A DNA stretch of 64,000 bases from Linyphia triangularis. Lineage: Eukaryota; Arthropoda; Arachnida; Araneae; Linyphiidae. Numbering within the stretch: the first letter of the stretch is position 1; every line of letters begins with the position of its first letter. The position numbers and the translations under genes were made by a program. The notes below the pieces were generated by a model, which was not told where the DNA came from, ran no database searches, and was given only the letters and a program-made list of their open reading frames with translations. Below are positions 1 to 12,227 of the stretch, piece after piece. Location of the stretch: NCBI GenBank assembly GCA_963978545.1, contig OZ021723.1:99418002-99482001 (forward strand). Direction: 5' to 3'.

Positions 1-1541
1 TTCTTCTCTGCCATTTTTATCGGACGAGGGCTACGGAACAGAAAAGACTCTGGACGGTGAATGAAAATTAATGTTTGGGGGTAGCGGTAAGATGAAGCGG
101 TAAAATGTTTCACCCAGACGCTCATGTTCCTTATTGCCGGCCGGACCCATACTTCCGTTGTAATCAATGTACACATTAACGCAATCGGTGCCGCTCCATT
201 GTTCTGCCGACAGTCGCTTACGCTTGTCGTTCGTATCACTTCAATCTGACTGAATCCTTTAATAGCATGATTATTTTTAAACTTGTTTTTTGTCAACAGA
301 ATGTATGAGAACCCTAATTATTTACGTATTATTTCTGTTAGATTGTTAGTTATTCTATAACTTAGTAGCGCGGCAGCTCGCATCCTTATTGTTAAAAAGA
401 AATTCTTCAACTTCAATCTAACTGCATCCTTTACAAACTTGAATATTTTTCTTCTTGCCTTGTGTTTTCTGTTAAAAGAATATATTAGAAGCCTAAATTC
501 CTTAATATTTCAAATTGATTCCATCAGATTTTTTTCCCTTAATAGCTCTGTTACACACCTGGCTCTGTTTTAAACACCTTTACTGTATTATTTTTCTATA
601 CTTAGTTTACTTACATGAAACGAGGATTTTGTACTCAATATAAAACTTATAGTAATCATTTTACAATCATATACAATAACTTATTTACAATGTTGCGTTA
701 GTAAAATTTACTATGTTGCGTTAATAAAATTTACTATGTTGCGTTAGTAAAATAATAAAATTCTTGAGTCAGGTTTAATGTTTTTAATGTAATTTCTTGA
801 GTCATGGAAAATCATTTGCTTCAGTCATGAAAAGTCAGGGATTTAGGACATTTAAGATTGGCAGAAACCCTGTAAAAAATTAATCAGACTATCAATATCC
901 CCATTGATTAAGAAAATTCCGATATGGGACAGATTCCATGAACGATTATCTATTGCTATTATCTCTTTTTCTACTTTTTTTCACTCATGTCCAACCTCCC
1001 TGTCAGAATGAGTACAGGAAGAAGGCGTCTTGGTGAACATGTCCGACCCCACACGACGTCACCTGATGAGTAGTGTAGCCCTCCTCCTCCTCCTCCCCCC
1101 CCCCCCTCGTCCATTAGCCCATCAAAATATGGCAGCAAACAAGAGGGGGTTGGGGGGGGGGGGGGGGCTAATAAATGTCTTGTCTGGAAGATTATTTTAT
1201 TTGGTCGTGTCACTCGAAGGTGGAGCGGTCGATTTTTTTGGCTTTCGCGCCTCGAAAGACTGCTTTATTTTTCTTCTTCCGTTAATTGGGGAGTTTGACC
1301 TTTTTATTTAATCTGTGTCATCGGAGAAAAATGTATTACCCCCCCCCCCCCCACCTCCAACTTCTTTTTTGTCGTTTTTGGATGTTTGGTTAAAAGATGA
1401 TCCAAATCGAAAGCGATGATCGTTTGATGTTATGTGCGGTATTTCAATGTGCTTGATTAACTAATGGAGAATCTTCCGAAAACAGAAATTGCACAGAAAA
1501 GGCCAAGTAGCGTGCTCACTAAGAATGAATGGCAAGATATG
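1..1541. other. Non-coding, simple repeats
   Basis: No exon recognised. It holds an imperfect direct duplication (about 237-345 and 405-530), three tandem copies of a 25-bp unit (688-750, tatgttgcgttagtaaaat), a repeat R2 end (794-872), and G or C homopolymers near 1,094, 1,157 and 1,340. The short open frames here are made by the homopolymers. Confidence 0.5.
794..872 (+). repeat. R2 family, right-end fragment
   Basis: Matches the last 80 bp of the longer copy at 33,172-33,978 (ttcttgagtcatggaaaat ... gaaaccctg). The end gcagaaaccctg is the inverted form of the left end cagggtttccgc of the long copy. Confidence 0.7.
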
Positions 1542-1955
1542 CAGGGTTCCCACGGTCATTGGAAGTCATTAAAAGTGCTTAATATTTTTGAACTTGTTTT
1601 CAAGGCCTTGAAAGTACTTGAATATGCTTAGAAGTGCTTAAAAGTCTTTGAAAATGCTTAGTGGTCCTTAAAAGTCCTTAATTTTTTAGTATGTTGTCCA
1701 ACTGCAAAATTTATAAAAATACAACTCGGACTTGCTATCCCCGCGTGACCGCCACTCATCCGCACTGTATCGGAAATTTCTGACATATTTATATTACGCA
1801 TGTGCCAACTTGTAACTGTTTTGGTCGAATATACTTTATAAAAAATTTATTTATAGTCATGATGCCTGAAAACAAATTTTCAAAGGTCATTAAAAACATT
1901 ATTTAGGTCCTTAAAAGTCATTGATTTTCATTCTGTGATTTGAGTGGGAACCCTG
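1542..1955 (+). mobile_element. R1 non-autonomous DNA element, copy 1
   Basis: About 414 bp bounded by inverted ends cagggttcccac and gtgggaaccctg. Nearly the same sequence recurs at 18,884, 19,658 and 20,171. It contains repeated variants of aaagtgcttaaaagtcctt. No coding capacity. Non-autonomous TIR element, superfamily not settled. Confidence 0.75.
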
Positions 1956-2588
1956 ATATTGTTAAACAGATTTTCAGATAATGTTAAACTTCTAAATGTG
2001 GATGAGGGCATCTACTACATACACAACAGAAATTGCGAGCCTTCCAAAATTAAAGCATCGAAATCTGGCCACAGTGGAATTTATTTCTCTCGCCTAGTTT
2101 GTCACGAATCGGAAATCCTTCGCCCCGAAGGCAACTTTTCCGAAGTGTTACTCGCGGTTCCCTTGAAAGGCTTTTAACGCATTATCCCAAAGTTTTCCGG
2201 GAAAAGGACTCAACTCTTAGACAGCTCTCCGAAAAGTTTTCCAACGGTAAAACATTGAATCCGATTGAACCTTTTCCCCGAAGTCTAAGGCAGTTCCTGT
2301 CTCGAAGAAGAAGAAGGGGAAAAAGTCAACTTTTAAACGTTTTCTCGTCACTTTTAACTGGAAAGATGGTTTGAAGATCAATGGTTTTGTAGAGGGAAAA
2401 CTTCTCTCGAAAAGGAGTCTTGTCTTTGGAGCAACTATTTTATTGCTCTATTTGTATGTACTCTAACCTATTTGAATTGTTGCCCTATCACTATTCTTTT
2501 CCTGGCTTGACCTAATACGGAAAGCGCATTATCCGTCGAGACATCGCTGCTTCGAAATATAGACTGAGAGGCGACTGCAATTTTTGGA
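1956..2588. other. Unassigned spacer
   Basis: No gene or repeat recognised. The overlapping open frames at 1,944-2,374 show no family motif and no splice-supported extension. Confidence 0.4.
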
Positions 2589-3191
2589 CCCCATCGAACA
2601 TCAATCTTAATTTTTTATAGAAATTGGAGAAAAGTAGAGTAGATTAAGAATCCACTGGTCTGCCATGGCAAAAATGGCCGAAACTGATCAAAAATCGACT
2701 TTTAATAAGTTGAACTAAATCCAATTGCCAAATGCGCCATAACTTGCCAGATAATGAGCATTTTTTTTTTTTTTTTGTTAACCCTCACTCTTTAATTTTC
2801 AATTAAGAATGTTGCAGACGATTCGGATGTGTGGCTATGGCTTACTTGCATCTTTCACAAATGAGCCGAATCGGCAAGAAACATTCCGTCACTGATGACG
2901 CAACTGACGTTGCCAATTTGGCTTACTTTTAAAAGATACCAAGTTTTCCGAGCCAGAGATCAGAAATCGTTTGCACTTTTTCTCAATGAAAACCAAAATG
3001 CAGTGGCTTGCCAGACGAAAAAGTTTGTACTCTTTTTGGAAAGTTATGACATATTTGGATTTTAGTTCAACTCATTCCAAGTCGATTTTTGATCAGTTTC
3101 GGCCATTTTTGCCTCGACAGACCAGTGGATTCGTGATCTATTCACTTTCCTGCGATATCTATAAAAAATTCAGAATGATGTTCGATGGGGG
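2589..3191. mobile_element. F1 foldback element, copy 1
   Basis: About 600 bp, largely palindromic. The left end ccccatcgaacatca recurs inverted at the right end (tgatgttcgatgggg), and internal blocks such as ccactggtctgcc and aaaaatggccgaaactgatc recur inverted. A second copy lies at 37,803-38,383. Confidence 0.75.
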
Positions 3192-4136
3192 TTCACTTTT
3201 GTTACGATTTTAAAACTTTCAATTGTCCTTAAAGTAGTTCTAATGATTGTTGTATTGATTTAAATTTTTCCCCGTGTTCAGTTGGGTATGGCACGTTATG
3301 TCTAGGGGACCCATTACTCTAAAAATAATATAATGAAAAATAATTTTAAGAAGCATTTTTTTTAAATGTTTTCACAATTGTTACTTACCACTCAGTTGCT
3401 TTTTGTAATTTCATTCTCTTATTGTATTTTTCTTCCAGGTTACGAAGCTTATTTTCTTGAGATTACCAAAATAGTTTCGCGCGCGGTATTAAATTTCTCG
3501 ATTTTTCTTTTGTCGATAAAATCGATAGTTAATTCCTGTTTCGGAACAAAAAGAAACTACGGAATCGAATTCTGAGGTTCTTACAGTCACAATGATTTAA
3601 AAGCGAAATAATGTTCCATTGTCCTTTTGGGGCAGACCGATCGATTTTAAGCGCCGTCTAATTAATTCCTTTTTTTTTTTTTTTTTCCTCCTTTGCTCCG
3701 TCTTTCCCCCCTTTTATTAAATCTCTCAGAAAATTAAAACTTATTGTGTCTTTATCGTTGCTAATTGGTTTTCTTTGTCCCTTTTCACAATTTATGTCCC
3801 TCTATCCATTCGTTAACTTACCGGTTAGGAAAGAAGATGAGGGGGAAAATTGCTTCATGGAAAAGAAATTTCGAAGAACAGTCGCATATACTTATTTATT
3901 CGGGAGGTAATATTTCTCGGAAAGAATTATGCTGTCAGTGTATTGTATTATTAGTGCTTTACGGCAATGTGCTTATTGGATAATACTGCATCTTAGAAGT
4001 GATGCCCACTGATGTATAACATGGTCTTAATACTTCGATGGTTATGCTTTAACAGACATTTGCATTCTATAGCATTTGGCTTTTCTTTTCTAGAGGTACT
4101 GCTCATTTATTTTGGTTGACATTCAAACACTTATTA
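3192..4136. other. Unassigned AT-rich spacer
   Basis: Homopolymer T at about 3,669-3,686. I see nothing else that I can support. Confidence 0.4.
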
Positions 4137-4808
4137 AATGGACAATTCCCGCATTTTTAAAAAAAAAAACAACGTGGAATTAGTATATATTTATAAAGAA
4201 TTTCTTTCTGATTCTAACTATTTAAACAAAAGTTCTTTTTAAAAAAAATAATTAGTTATTTAAATATTAAGAAAAGAAAATGCCTCAAAACCAGTCCGAT
4301 CAAAACACACTACCAAATCTGTGACGTCAAGAGTTCGTACTGTTTCTGTGATTATCGTGAGGTTTCTGCCAAATAGTTGGCATTGAAATAGTTGGCGCTG
4401 GTAGACCGTTGCCATATCACGGACAGGTTGGTGCGATTTGCGAGAAACTTACAAAACTGGCTTCCGCTGCTGCTGCGTTTCAAACCAAGGTGCTTGGGAT
4501 TTTTTCAAGTTTCTCGCGAATCGCGCCATCCTATACGGGATATGGCAATGGTCTACCAAACCAACGGCAACTATTTGGCAGAAACTTCACGATAACCATA
4601 GAAACGGAAGGAAGTTTTGACCTCACAGCTATAGTTGAGTGTTTTGATTGGTCTGGTTTTAACTCGGTTTTGGGGGATTTTCTTTTCTTAATATTTAAAT
4701 AACTAATTTTTTTAAAGAACTTTTGTTTGAATTCTTGGAATCAAAGAAATTTTTCATAAATATAAACTAATTTCACTCGTTTTTTAAAAAATGTGGGAGT
4801 TGTCCATT
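4137..4808. mobile_element. F2 foldback element, copy 1
   Basis: Long inverted arms starting aatggacaattcccgcattt and ending in the inverse (gggagttgtccatt). Arms share ctaattatttaaatatt-type and cttccgtttctatggttat-type blocks. Open frames inside are by-products of the palindrome; the other copy at 54,795 keeps different frames. Confidence 0.75.
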
Positions 4809-6167
4809 GATACCATTTTTGGAACGTAACTTTCATATTTAAATAACTAATACTAAATATAAATAACTAATTAAAACTATTAGTACGGTTGATTTTTTTT
4901 AGGCAGAGCTATCGAAGGGTTCACTTTTTTAATTAATCACGATTTTTCGAAATCATGCAGACTTTCATAAAACTCAGTATCGTAAATTTAGTCTAAACGT
5001 TAGACATATTTTGGTTTTGTGAGCAGAAGCAATGGAATTCGAAGTTGTAATCTTTAATTGCATTTCCTATAAATTGATAGATTTCGTAGTGTAGTTTTTT
5101 TTCTCTCCAAATTATCGAATTAGTTTTGTGATAATCTTCTAAGTGTTTTTTTTCCTTCTCTTTTAAAGCAGTGACTTTTTAAAAGCAGTTTTAAAAAACT
5201 TCTATAAAAAAAAAATTCAAAACTTTGTTTATAGCTAGTCGCAATTTATATTCAAAGCATCTTGCTCTTTGCTTAAAAACAGAAGAATGGAATTTCAAAA
5301 GAGTTTGTCCAATTTATAGAGGATAATAAACGGGTAGTTGCCAGCACTATAAAAAAAATAAAGACCCGTGGTATTTTCGATTGTAGTAAGATTGCGTCTG
5401 CTGTTAGATAACAACATTTGATCTGTCAACCCTTGGTCACTGAATGCAATCCAAAACTCGGGTAGCAATTTGTCTTCCAAGCAATTCCCTGGTGCGGAAT
5501 TTATAACGGAGGAGAGATATGGTATCCAGAGGCCAGATATTGATCGTTTCCTGATAAAAGGCAGCTTCCGTATTTTCGTTACCGGAATGGAGAGTAGTGG
5601 ACACAGAGAATCTGCTCTTCGCTTTCTGGATCATCTACTGCTATCTTTTCTATTGTGATGATACAGATTCCGGGAAAGGGTTGCTGCTGCAAGGGCGTTG
5701 CTGTTACCAGATTTTGGCTGAAGATTGCGATTTTGGCGATTTTATTAATACCCACGAGATAATTTTTTTTTTCCTATTGGTATTTTGTTTGAGTTGCCGT
5801 TATGGAGACCCGGTGAAATTATTGTTGTTTCTGTATGTATTATTTCGTGACGACAATTACTTCTAGTTTGACTGAACGAGATTTTTTTAAAAATAATGTA
5901 TAATTGTAAATGAAGATGTGCAGTGTATTGGTTTGATGTTATCTATGTTTTAATACCGTTGTGTTTATCTTCGAAATTTTCAGTTTTAGCTGTTTAAAAT
6001 TCTGTATTGAATCGCTTACTGTCGTTATTTTAACTGAAAAGGGCTTTGTTGTATGTGTAGACCAGAAATGTCATTTCCTAGACCTCTGTAACGATACATA
6101 TTTGTCTATTGTTCAAATGCAATTTCTTTCCAACCTAAACATTCTACTTCTAAAGAAATATTAATTA
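4809..6167. other. Unassigned AT-rich spacer
   Basis: No gene, tRNA or known repeat recognised. Short open frames overlap on both strands at 5,295-5,866 without any family motif. Confidence 0.4.
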
Positions 6168-6330
6168 CAGTCAAACCCCGTTAACGCGAAATCACTTTAC
6201 ACGAATTCCCGTTTACCGCGAAGTAAAAGCAGTTACAAACTTAAAGTTAATTTATTCGTTTAACAAGTAATTCGATTAAAGGGAACAATTTCGGCGACCC
6301 AATCGACTTCTCTTTAACGTGATTTGACTG
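6168..6330. mobile_element. Tigger/pogo-like MITE
   Basis: 163 bp with inverted ends cagtcaaaccccgttaacgc and its partner (gtgatttgactg), flanked by TA on both sides. CAGTCAAACC...GTTAA ends are typical of pogo/Tigger-type MITEs. A longer relative is at 52,015-52,727. Confidence 0.75.
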
Positions 6331-7280
6331 TAATATACATTTCGTGGAGATGGTTTTTTTTTTTTTGTTTTTTTTTCTTTCCAAAAACTTATTATTTGCT
6401 TTTTACCATTCTTCAAACTTACGCCTTATTTATCAAATTGTTTTCAACGTGCTTTATTTGGCGCGTTTTAAACCGTGGCGAGGTTCTTGGCGCAAAGTGA
6501 CGCATCATCAGTATGGATTGTTGACAACCGTCACCCTGCTGACCCATTGATAGACGGATGGTGTGATGATGAGGCCTTTTTCCTGTTGGATGCCAGTAGG
6601 GGTTGTCTATCCGTCATCAAGAGGAAGGACGTCGTCTGGAAAAGTTGTCAACTAGACAGGAAACAAGCAGACCCTCTCCCCCCCCCCCCCCTCCGAATAT
6701 TGTTGGTGCAACTTCCTTGAATTTAGTCATTCGGTGTGGCACTTGGTGCGCCATTAGCTATGGAAATTTTCTCATGTGACAGATACAAACACGTAGTTTT
6801 TTCTTTCAATTACCCTATTGCATCCGATAATTTTTTTATGTATTTATTTACTTATTTTTATTATTATTTTACATTTCTACACGTTTAAGAACGTAATGAG
6901 AGTTTAAAATTAGTGGTCTAGAAAAAATATATGCCTGTGGTCAGCAAGCTCGGTAACGGATTGGCGTACGATTTTCAACTTTTGTATATGGCACGGGTTA
7001 TAGTGTTAGATTTTTTTTTTTTTTTTTTCGAAATTGCATTTGCGTTTATGGTAGCTGCCAAAAAAAATTATGTTTTTCAGCAATTGTCAAAAAAACCCGG
7101 CTCCAATGGTTTTCATCAAAATCGCCGTTGTAATGCCTTTTAATGTATTCTAACCATCCCCATCTCTAAAATTCCTGTAGAAACTCGATAAAGGCTAAGT
7201 TGAAAATGAAAGTCTTTTACAGTAAGTTCTCTTCCCTCGAGCATTGCCCATCAACGATATGATTATAAGTACACATAATT

Positions 7281-7313
<33 letters not shown>

Positions 7314-7398
7314 CGTTGTAATAATAATTATTGCCCAACAGATGCCATTTTTTAAAATTAATGATAATATAAAATGGTAAATTACGCCAACTCATGTC
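6331..7398. other. Unassigned spacer
   Basis: Homopolymer T, C and A/T-rich tracts (6,354-6,380; 6,679-6,691; 7,010-7,028; 7,283-7,311). No exon recognised. Confidence 0.4.
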
Positions 7399-7409
7399 AA
7401 ATTTAAATG

Positions 7410-7586
7410 GCCGACCAAACGGTATAGTGGTTAGCGTGCTAGCTTCTAGACTGCGGGTTCCGAGTCCCGTGTTAGGCATGGGTGTTTGTAAATGTATGTT
7501 GGCTTGTGCTTGTCTAATGACGAATTTTCGGCACATTATAGCCCTTGTGTTGCTGACGGCGCCAGATAATCTGAAAACAACCAACC
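7410..7586 (+). mobile_element. tRNA-derived SINE1, with 11-bp target duplication
   Basis: Starts gccgaccaaacggtatagtg with an A-box (tagtggttagcgtgc) and a B-box (gggttccgagtccc) of a Pol III promoter, and ends cagataatctgaaaacaacc. Flanked by a perfect 11-bp duplication aaatttaaatg (7,399-7,409 and 7,587-7,597). Five more copies occur on the minus strand within the ABCC gene. Confidence 0.9.
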
Positions 7587-7597
7587 AAATTTAAATG

Positions 7598-8028
7598 CAG
7601 TGGCCAGTAATAAATGTATAACTGAAAATTGTGCGATGTTCCACACCCTAGATTTTATTGGATTCTGTGCTTTAGAAGTGCCTCTTAAATCATGTTTTTA
7701 ACGCATCTGATTCAAAATTAGGTGCGTATATTTTTTTCGTTGCACTAGAGCTAGAGCTATATAGAATAACTGAGTAACTGAGACCGTTAATATAGTAACT
7801 GAGACCGTTACAACAACAATATATGGAATACTGAGATTATTATTTAGAGTGGAAGTAGAGTACTTCATTAGAATTGTGAGAGTGGAGAAAACATAATACT
7901 TCATGAACTTGTGTTCATGATTTGACCTTTAAGCTTAAAGTGAAAAAGTTTTTTTGTTTTGTTTTTTGTATTGATATATTTATGAATAAAATATATAATA
8001 TAAAATATATCAAAGATTATTAATATAC

Positions 8029-8066
<38 letters not shown>

Positions 8067-9137
8067 TTCTCTTTCATTAGAAACAAATTAAATCACGAAG
8101 CCTGTCTTTTTGACTTGCTTATTGAAACAATGAATCACATAAATGTTGTGAGGAGAATGAATTTATCCACATTATCTTTGCATACAGACCATACGTTCAG
8201 ACGATCATTTTCAAAATATGCTTACTCGTTTCTCTCTCTCTCTCTCTCTCTCTTGCTACGGTACTTACTCTTGGGAGAATATTAAATTATTTGTGCACTA
8301 ATAGTAGCTTGTGCAACATTTTGTTTTCACCCTTTTTCTATAATAAAAAAAAACAATGCGCTACATAATGAATAGGTTCTCCGGAGAAGTATTATTCTGC
8401 CTAGACGCCTGAAGCTACCAAGTTTATTTATAACCAGATTTCACAGTAAATCCAAATACGATGTTCCTGAAATTTATTAAAAACATCAAAATCCAACTCC
8501 AATTTTTATTCTGGCATTTTTTTTTACTCAAGATAAAAACTTTCTTTCTGTTGCCGCAGGGCTCTTTTCTCGGAACTTTTTCAGCGACTTGATGCTGATT
8601 GAAATTGAAAAGTATGCAGATAGGCACGCGGCTACGCGTATATATCACATTTCTTATCACATTGTAAGATATCGGATATTTCCAACATGCCCACAGGAAA
8701 ATTTAATTCTTTTTTTTCCCTCCCTTCTCAATTCTTGTGTTTGTTTCTGACAATCTTCAACAGGGAGCTGCAATCGAATCTATGCTTCGCTCGTCAATAA
8801 TATCTGTTTAGTTAGTTATTTATTCGAAATCCGATTCATTTCATCCCATCGTCTCTTGCGTGATCTTCTTCGATATTTGTGCCTCCTCTTCATCTTCTTT
8901 TGTGAATTTCCCGCTGCCGAAGGACTTCATTCACAGTCTTTAAGATCTTTCTCTACCCCCCCCCCCCCCAAACTCTTTTAAAGACGATCAGCGGAAATTT
9001 TAGTAATTGAAATGGAAATCCCTCTTTGTCGATATGAACCGCGCTCGATGTTTTGATAGCATCGATATTTGAAGACCAATTGGGGGAACAACGGCTTAAG
9101 TCCAATTTTTGGTTAAAATAGAGCTATGGGATAAGCA
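7598..9137. other. Unassigned AT-rich spacer with simple repeats
   Basis: Poly-T at 8,033-8,063, (TC)n at 8,230-8,253 and a C-run near 8,957. No gene recognised. Confidence 0.4.
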
Positions 9138-9145
9138 GACTATAG

Positions 9146-11750
9146 CAGGGCCTATTCTAACGGGCAGTCGTGGCTCATTTGGGCAGTCATAAATTGAAAA
9201 TGGGCAGTCGTAAATCTAAAATTGGGCAGTAGTAAAAAGTAAAGGAAAAAACACTGCAAGCCAATAATTTTTTCCTTTCTTCCCCTCCCTAAATTTTCCG
9301 TATTCTTTGTTTTCTTTTATCAACTTATTAAAGCTTCAGAGATGCCAGTTCAAAATGTACAGCCGATTGCGAGCTATGAGCATTATCTCCTTAATTCCTT
9401 ATTATCAGAAGAAAAACATTGGGATGAAATTGTTTTTCCAATAATGGGAGTTACTCAAGAAACGCATTAAAAATATGACACAGTTGAAATTGGTTCGAAA
9501 TATCTCAAATTATGGTCCTACCAACTTTCATTCCTATTCTTCGAACTCAAAGGATACATTAAATTAGGCAAATACACTCTTACTTATAAATATAGATTTG
9601 GTGACATTACATTATTAAGCCCAACATTCAAATATTTTTTTCAAACTTTTACTTTGAATGTGTTTTCTTTAAGTTCTTTTTCTTAAAAAGTGAAGAAAAA
9701 TTCCTTTTGCGTGTGCGCATTTTATTTTAATTCAGAAAATTATTATTAATCTGCAAGTAATTCTTTTTCCAATTTGATGACAAATGCTTTTTATTATTAT
9801 TTTAAAATAATATTCTTTTCTTGCTAATATGCATGAGGACTTTTTCATTCGATTTTATATTTTCTTTGTTTGTTCATTTAACGACGTTTTATTTCATTGG
9901 GATCTTTTTTAGCCTTGTAGCTTAGTAAGGCCATCATAGCATGCATATGTGTATAGTAAAGAGTTCAAAGATTCATAGTTCAGACCAATTTAACACACAA
10001 ACTTCAAGATAAGATAGTTTTGGCACACAAAAAGAATTAATTTTAAGAAAATCTTGCAACAAGAAAAGAGTGTGACAAAATTGTTTGCATTACTACAGGA
10101 CAAGGACAAGGTGGAGGTCTTTTACAGAACATTATCTTCCAACTTCCTCAATAAATCTAGTGTCTCTCGATCCTGCTCCCCATATTTCCGGTCAACACTC
10201 CACCCCCAGGAATGTGGTTTGAAGGGGACTTTTTTTTTCTTATCTTTACGCTATATTTTTAGAGGGCCAGTGACAACAGTTTATTCTAAGGAACGAAACA
10301 GTTTAACTGTGTGCTTTCAGCAGCAATGGCGACTGGTAATCTTTTATAATGTTTTTTTTTTTTTTCATAATAAAATAATCTAATTACACAACTGCGTACG
10401 ATTGACTCTTGAAACGTCACAATGAAAAGGTGTGTAACATTTTAAAATAAATATGAAATATATAGCAGGATACAAGATTAACGTATTAAAAATCAATTTA
10501 TTGTTATATTCAAAGATAAATTATCAGTAGATATGGTATTTAGTTATTAAGCTGAAAGTTTGTTATTTAAGCCACAGCTGAATTAACAAATCTAATTCTA
10601 CGAACTAGAGGGCCACCTAATGGCTGTGAGGTTAGTACTCTGATATCGCATGCCAAAGGTACCGGGTTCGAATCCTGGATTATGAATGGATGAACGTTGT
10701 GGATCGGAAACTAGGTCACATCAGGATTAGCCGTTATTGTGCAAAAAATAGTTCATTGAGCGTACAAATTAACCAACTGTGAAACTAGAGATTTATTAAT
10801 AGAAATGAAGCGTAATTTTTAGCATTTTAACACATCCATTTTAGTGGAGATACAAGTCCACAACATGGATATTTTGAGTTCTTTTTAAGAAAAATAATCG
10901 CATTTACAAATACTTAAAAAAATAGTTTTAAATTTGTAATAGCTTTTTTGAAATATAAAGCATATACTTGACATCTTGATGAGTAAATCTCTAACATTAA
11001 TTAATTGTGGAATATAACTCTTTAAACTTGGGAATCAAGTATTGGGAAAAGCTTATAAGTAAGAAAATGCGTCAAGAATAAACTTTTTGGTCAATTTTTA
11101 ATAAATCACACATAGGGACCTCTAATCCTAAGCAATCCAATTGGACTTCAAAAAATCAAAGTCTAGATTAATGAAGGTGATTTGATTCACAATACCTGAA
11201 TGTAGTATGCATTTAGTTAATTTCACAAACACTTACTCTGGCTCTATAAAATACTTACCGACTGGTATTTTGACTGATTAAGGAGGTATGTTAAAAATTA
11301 GAAAGAAGAAGAAAAAAAAAAAAAGGAAAAAAAAAAACGTAAATGCCTTTTTTCCTTCAACCAATAGCCCTTCTATTTTCTACCCGATAAAATGTTTTAG
11401 AGAGGATGACTCAATGTACTTATTCGTTAATTGTAAACCATTTAATATACATTTATGATATTTTTTTAAACAAGTGTTTTGTCAATTGCCGGATAAGAAA
11501 AAATCTTTTACACTTTCGACGGATTATTACATTCTTAACACGAGAGAAACCTTTTCTGACAAGACAAGGGTTTAATCACTTGGTGAATACTTCAATGGTT
11601 AGCTATTACTAAATTCAAAACATAACCTATTTATATCACTGGTGACTTTATTAGACTATTTATTTTTAAGGAAGAGGGGAGATGGGGGGGGGGGGGAGAG
11701 GATGGAATTTCGTATTGGGCAGTCGTAAATTTTGCTTAGAATAGGCCTTG
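9146..11750. mobile_element. hAT-type non-autonomous element, 2.6 kb, 8-bp TSD
   Basis: Left end cagggcctattctaa and right end ttagaataggccttg are inverted (14 of 15). Perfect 8-bp target duplication gactatag at 9,138-9,145 and 11,751-11,758, the hAT length. The left end carries four subterminal copies of gggcagtcgtaaat-like sequence and the right end one. The interior is AT-rich with no transposase I can recognise. A SINE2 has inserted at 10,611. Confidence 0.88.
10611..10780 (+). mobile_element. tRNA-derived SINE2, copy 1
   Basis: Begins ggccacctaatggctgtgag with A-box-like ggttagtactctg and B-box gggttcgaatcc, and shares its tail (cgttattgtgcaaaaaatag) with the copy at 52,536. Flanked by near-duplicates cgaactagag and gaaactagag. 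It lies inside the hAT element, so it is younger. Confidence 0.85.
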
Positions 11751-11846
11751 GACTATAGTCCTAGACAACTTATCTTGACCTCATTGAATGCACTGTAGAG
11801 TGGATCCTTCCGCTTAAAAAATATAGTTCCGAGCAAATCATAAGTT

Positions 11847-12227
11847 GGTGCTCTTCTGTTATCCGGGCGCAAATGTCGCCAACTAAACGCGAGGCGTCGC
11901 CAAGCGAAGCGAATGACACAGCAGTCAACAGAATAAAAGTCGAAAGCGTTCAATTATAAACAAATATAAAAATATTATTTAATAGTATTAGTAAGCAAAA
12001 CAAGTTTAACTATAAACAGATATTAATGAATTGTAAACAAAACAGTTTTACCCAAAAAGAATGCTTATAATAATTGGTTTTTCCAGAATACGTTGATGTC
12101 CTTGAGAATTTGTTCGAATGTTCGTCCCAAACGAACTTTCCTCTTATGGTTATAAGAAGAAATTTGGCGAAATTCTACATTATTTGGCGATTTATCGCTT
12201 GCGCCCGGAAAACGGAAGAGTACCCAT
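11847..12227. mobile_element. MITE with about 40-bp inverted ends
   Basis: Left ctcttctgttatccgggcgc and right inverse gcgcccggaaaacggaagag pair with few mismatches; the inner ends also pair through ggcgac/ggcgat. No coding. Superfamily not assigned. Confidence 0.65.

Noticed and set aside
971..1311. Open frames on both strands with Pro- or Gly-runs
   Set aside because: They are produced by C and G homopolymers; no family motif and no splice context.
6475..6720. Possible exon encoding VWIVDNRHPADPLIDGW
   Set aside because: No recognised family, no conserved continuation, and it ends in a homopolymer-driven Pro run.
10611..10690. tRNA gene on the plus strand
   Set aside because: B-box is perfect, but the head is longer than a tRNA, the stems do not close, and it continues into a SINE tail shared with another copy.
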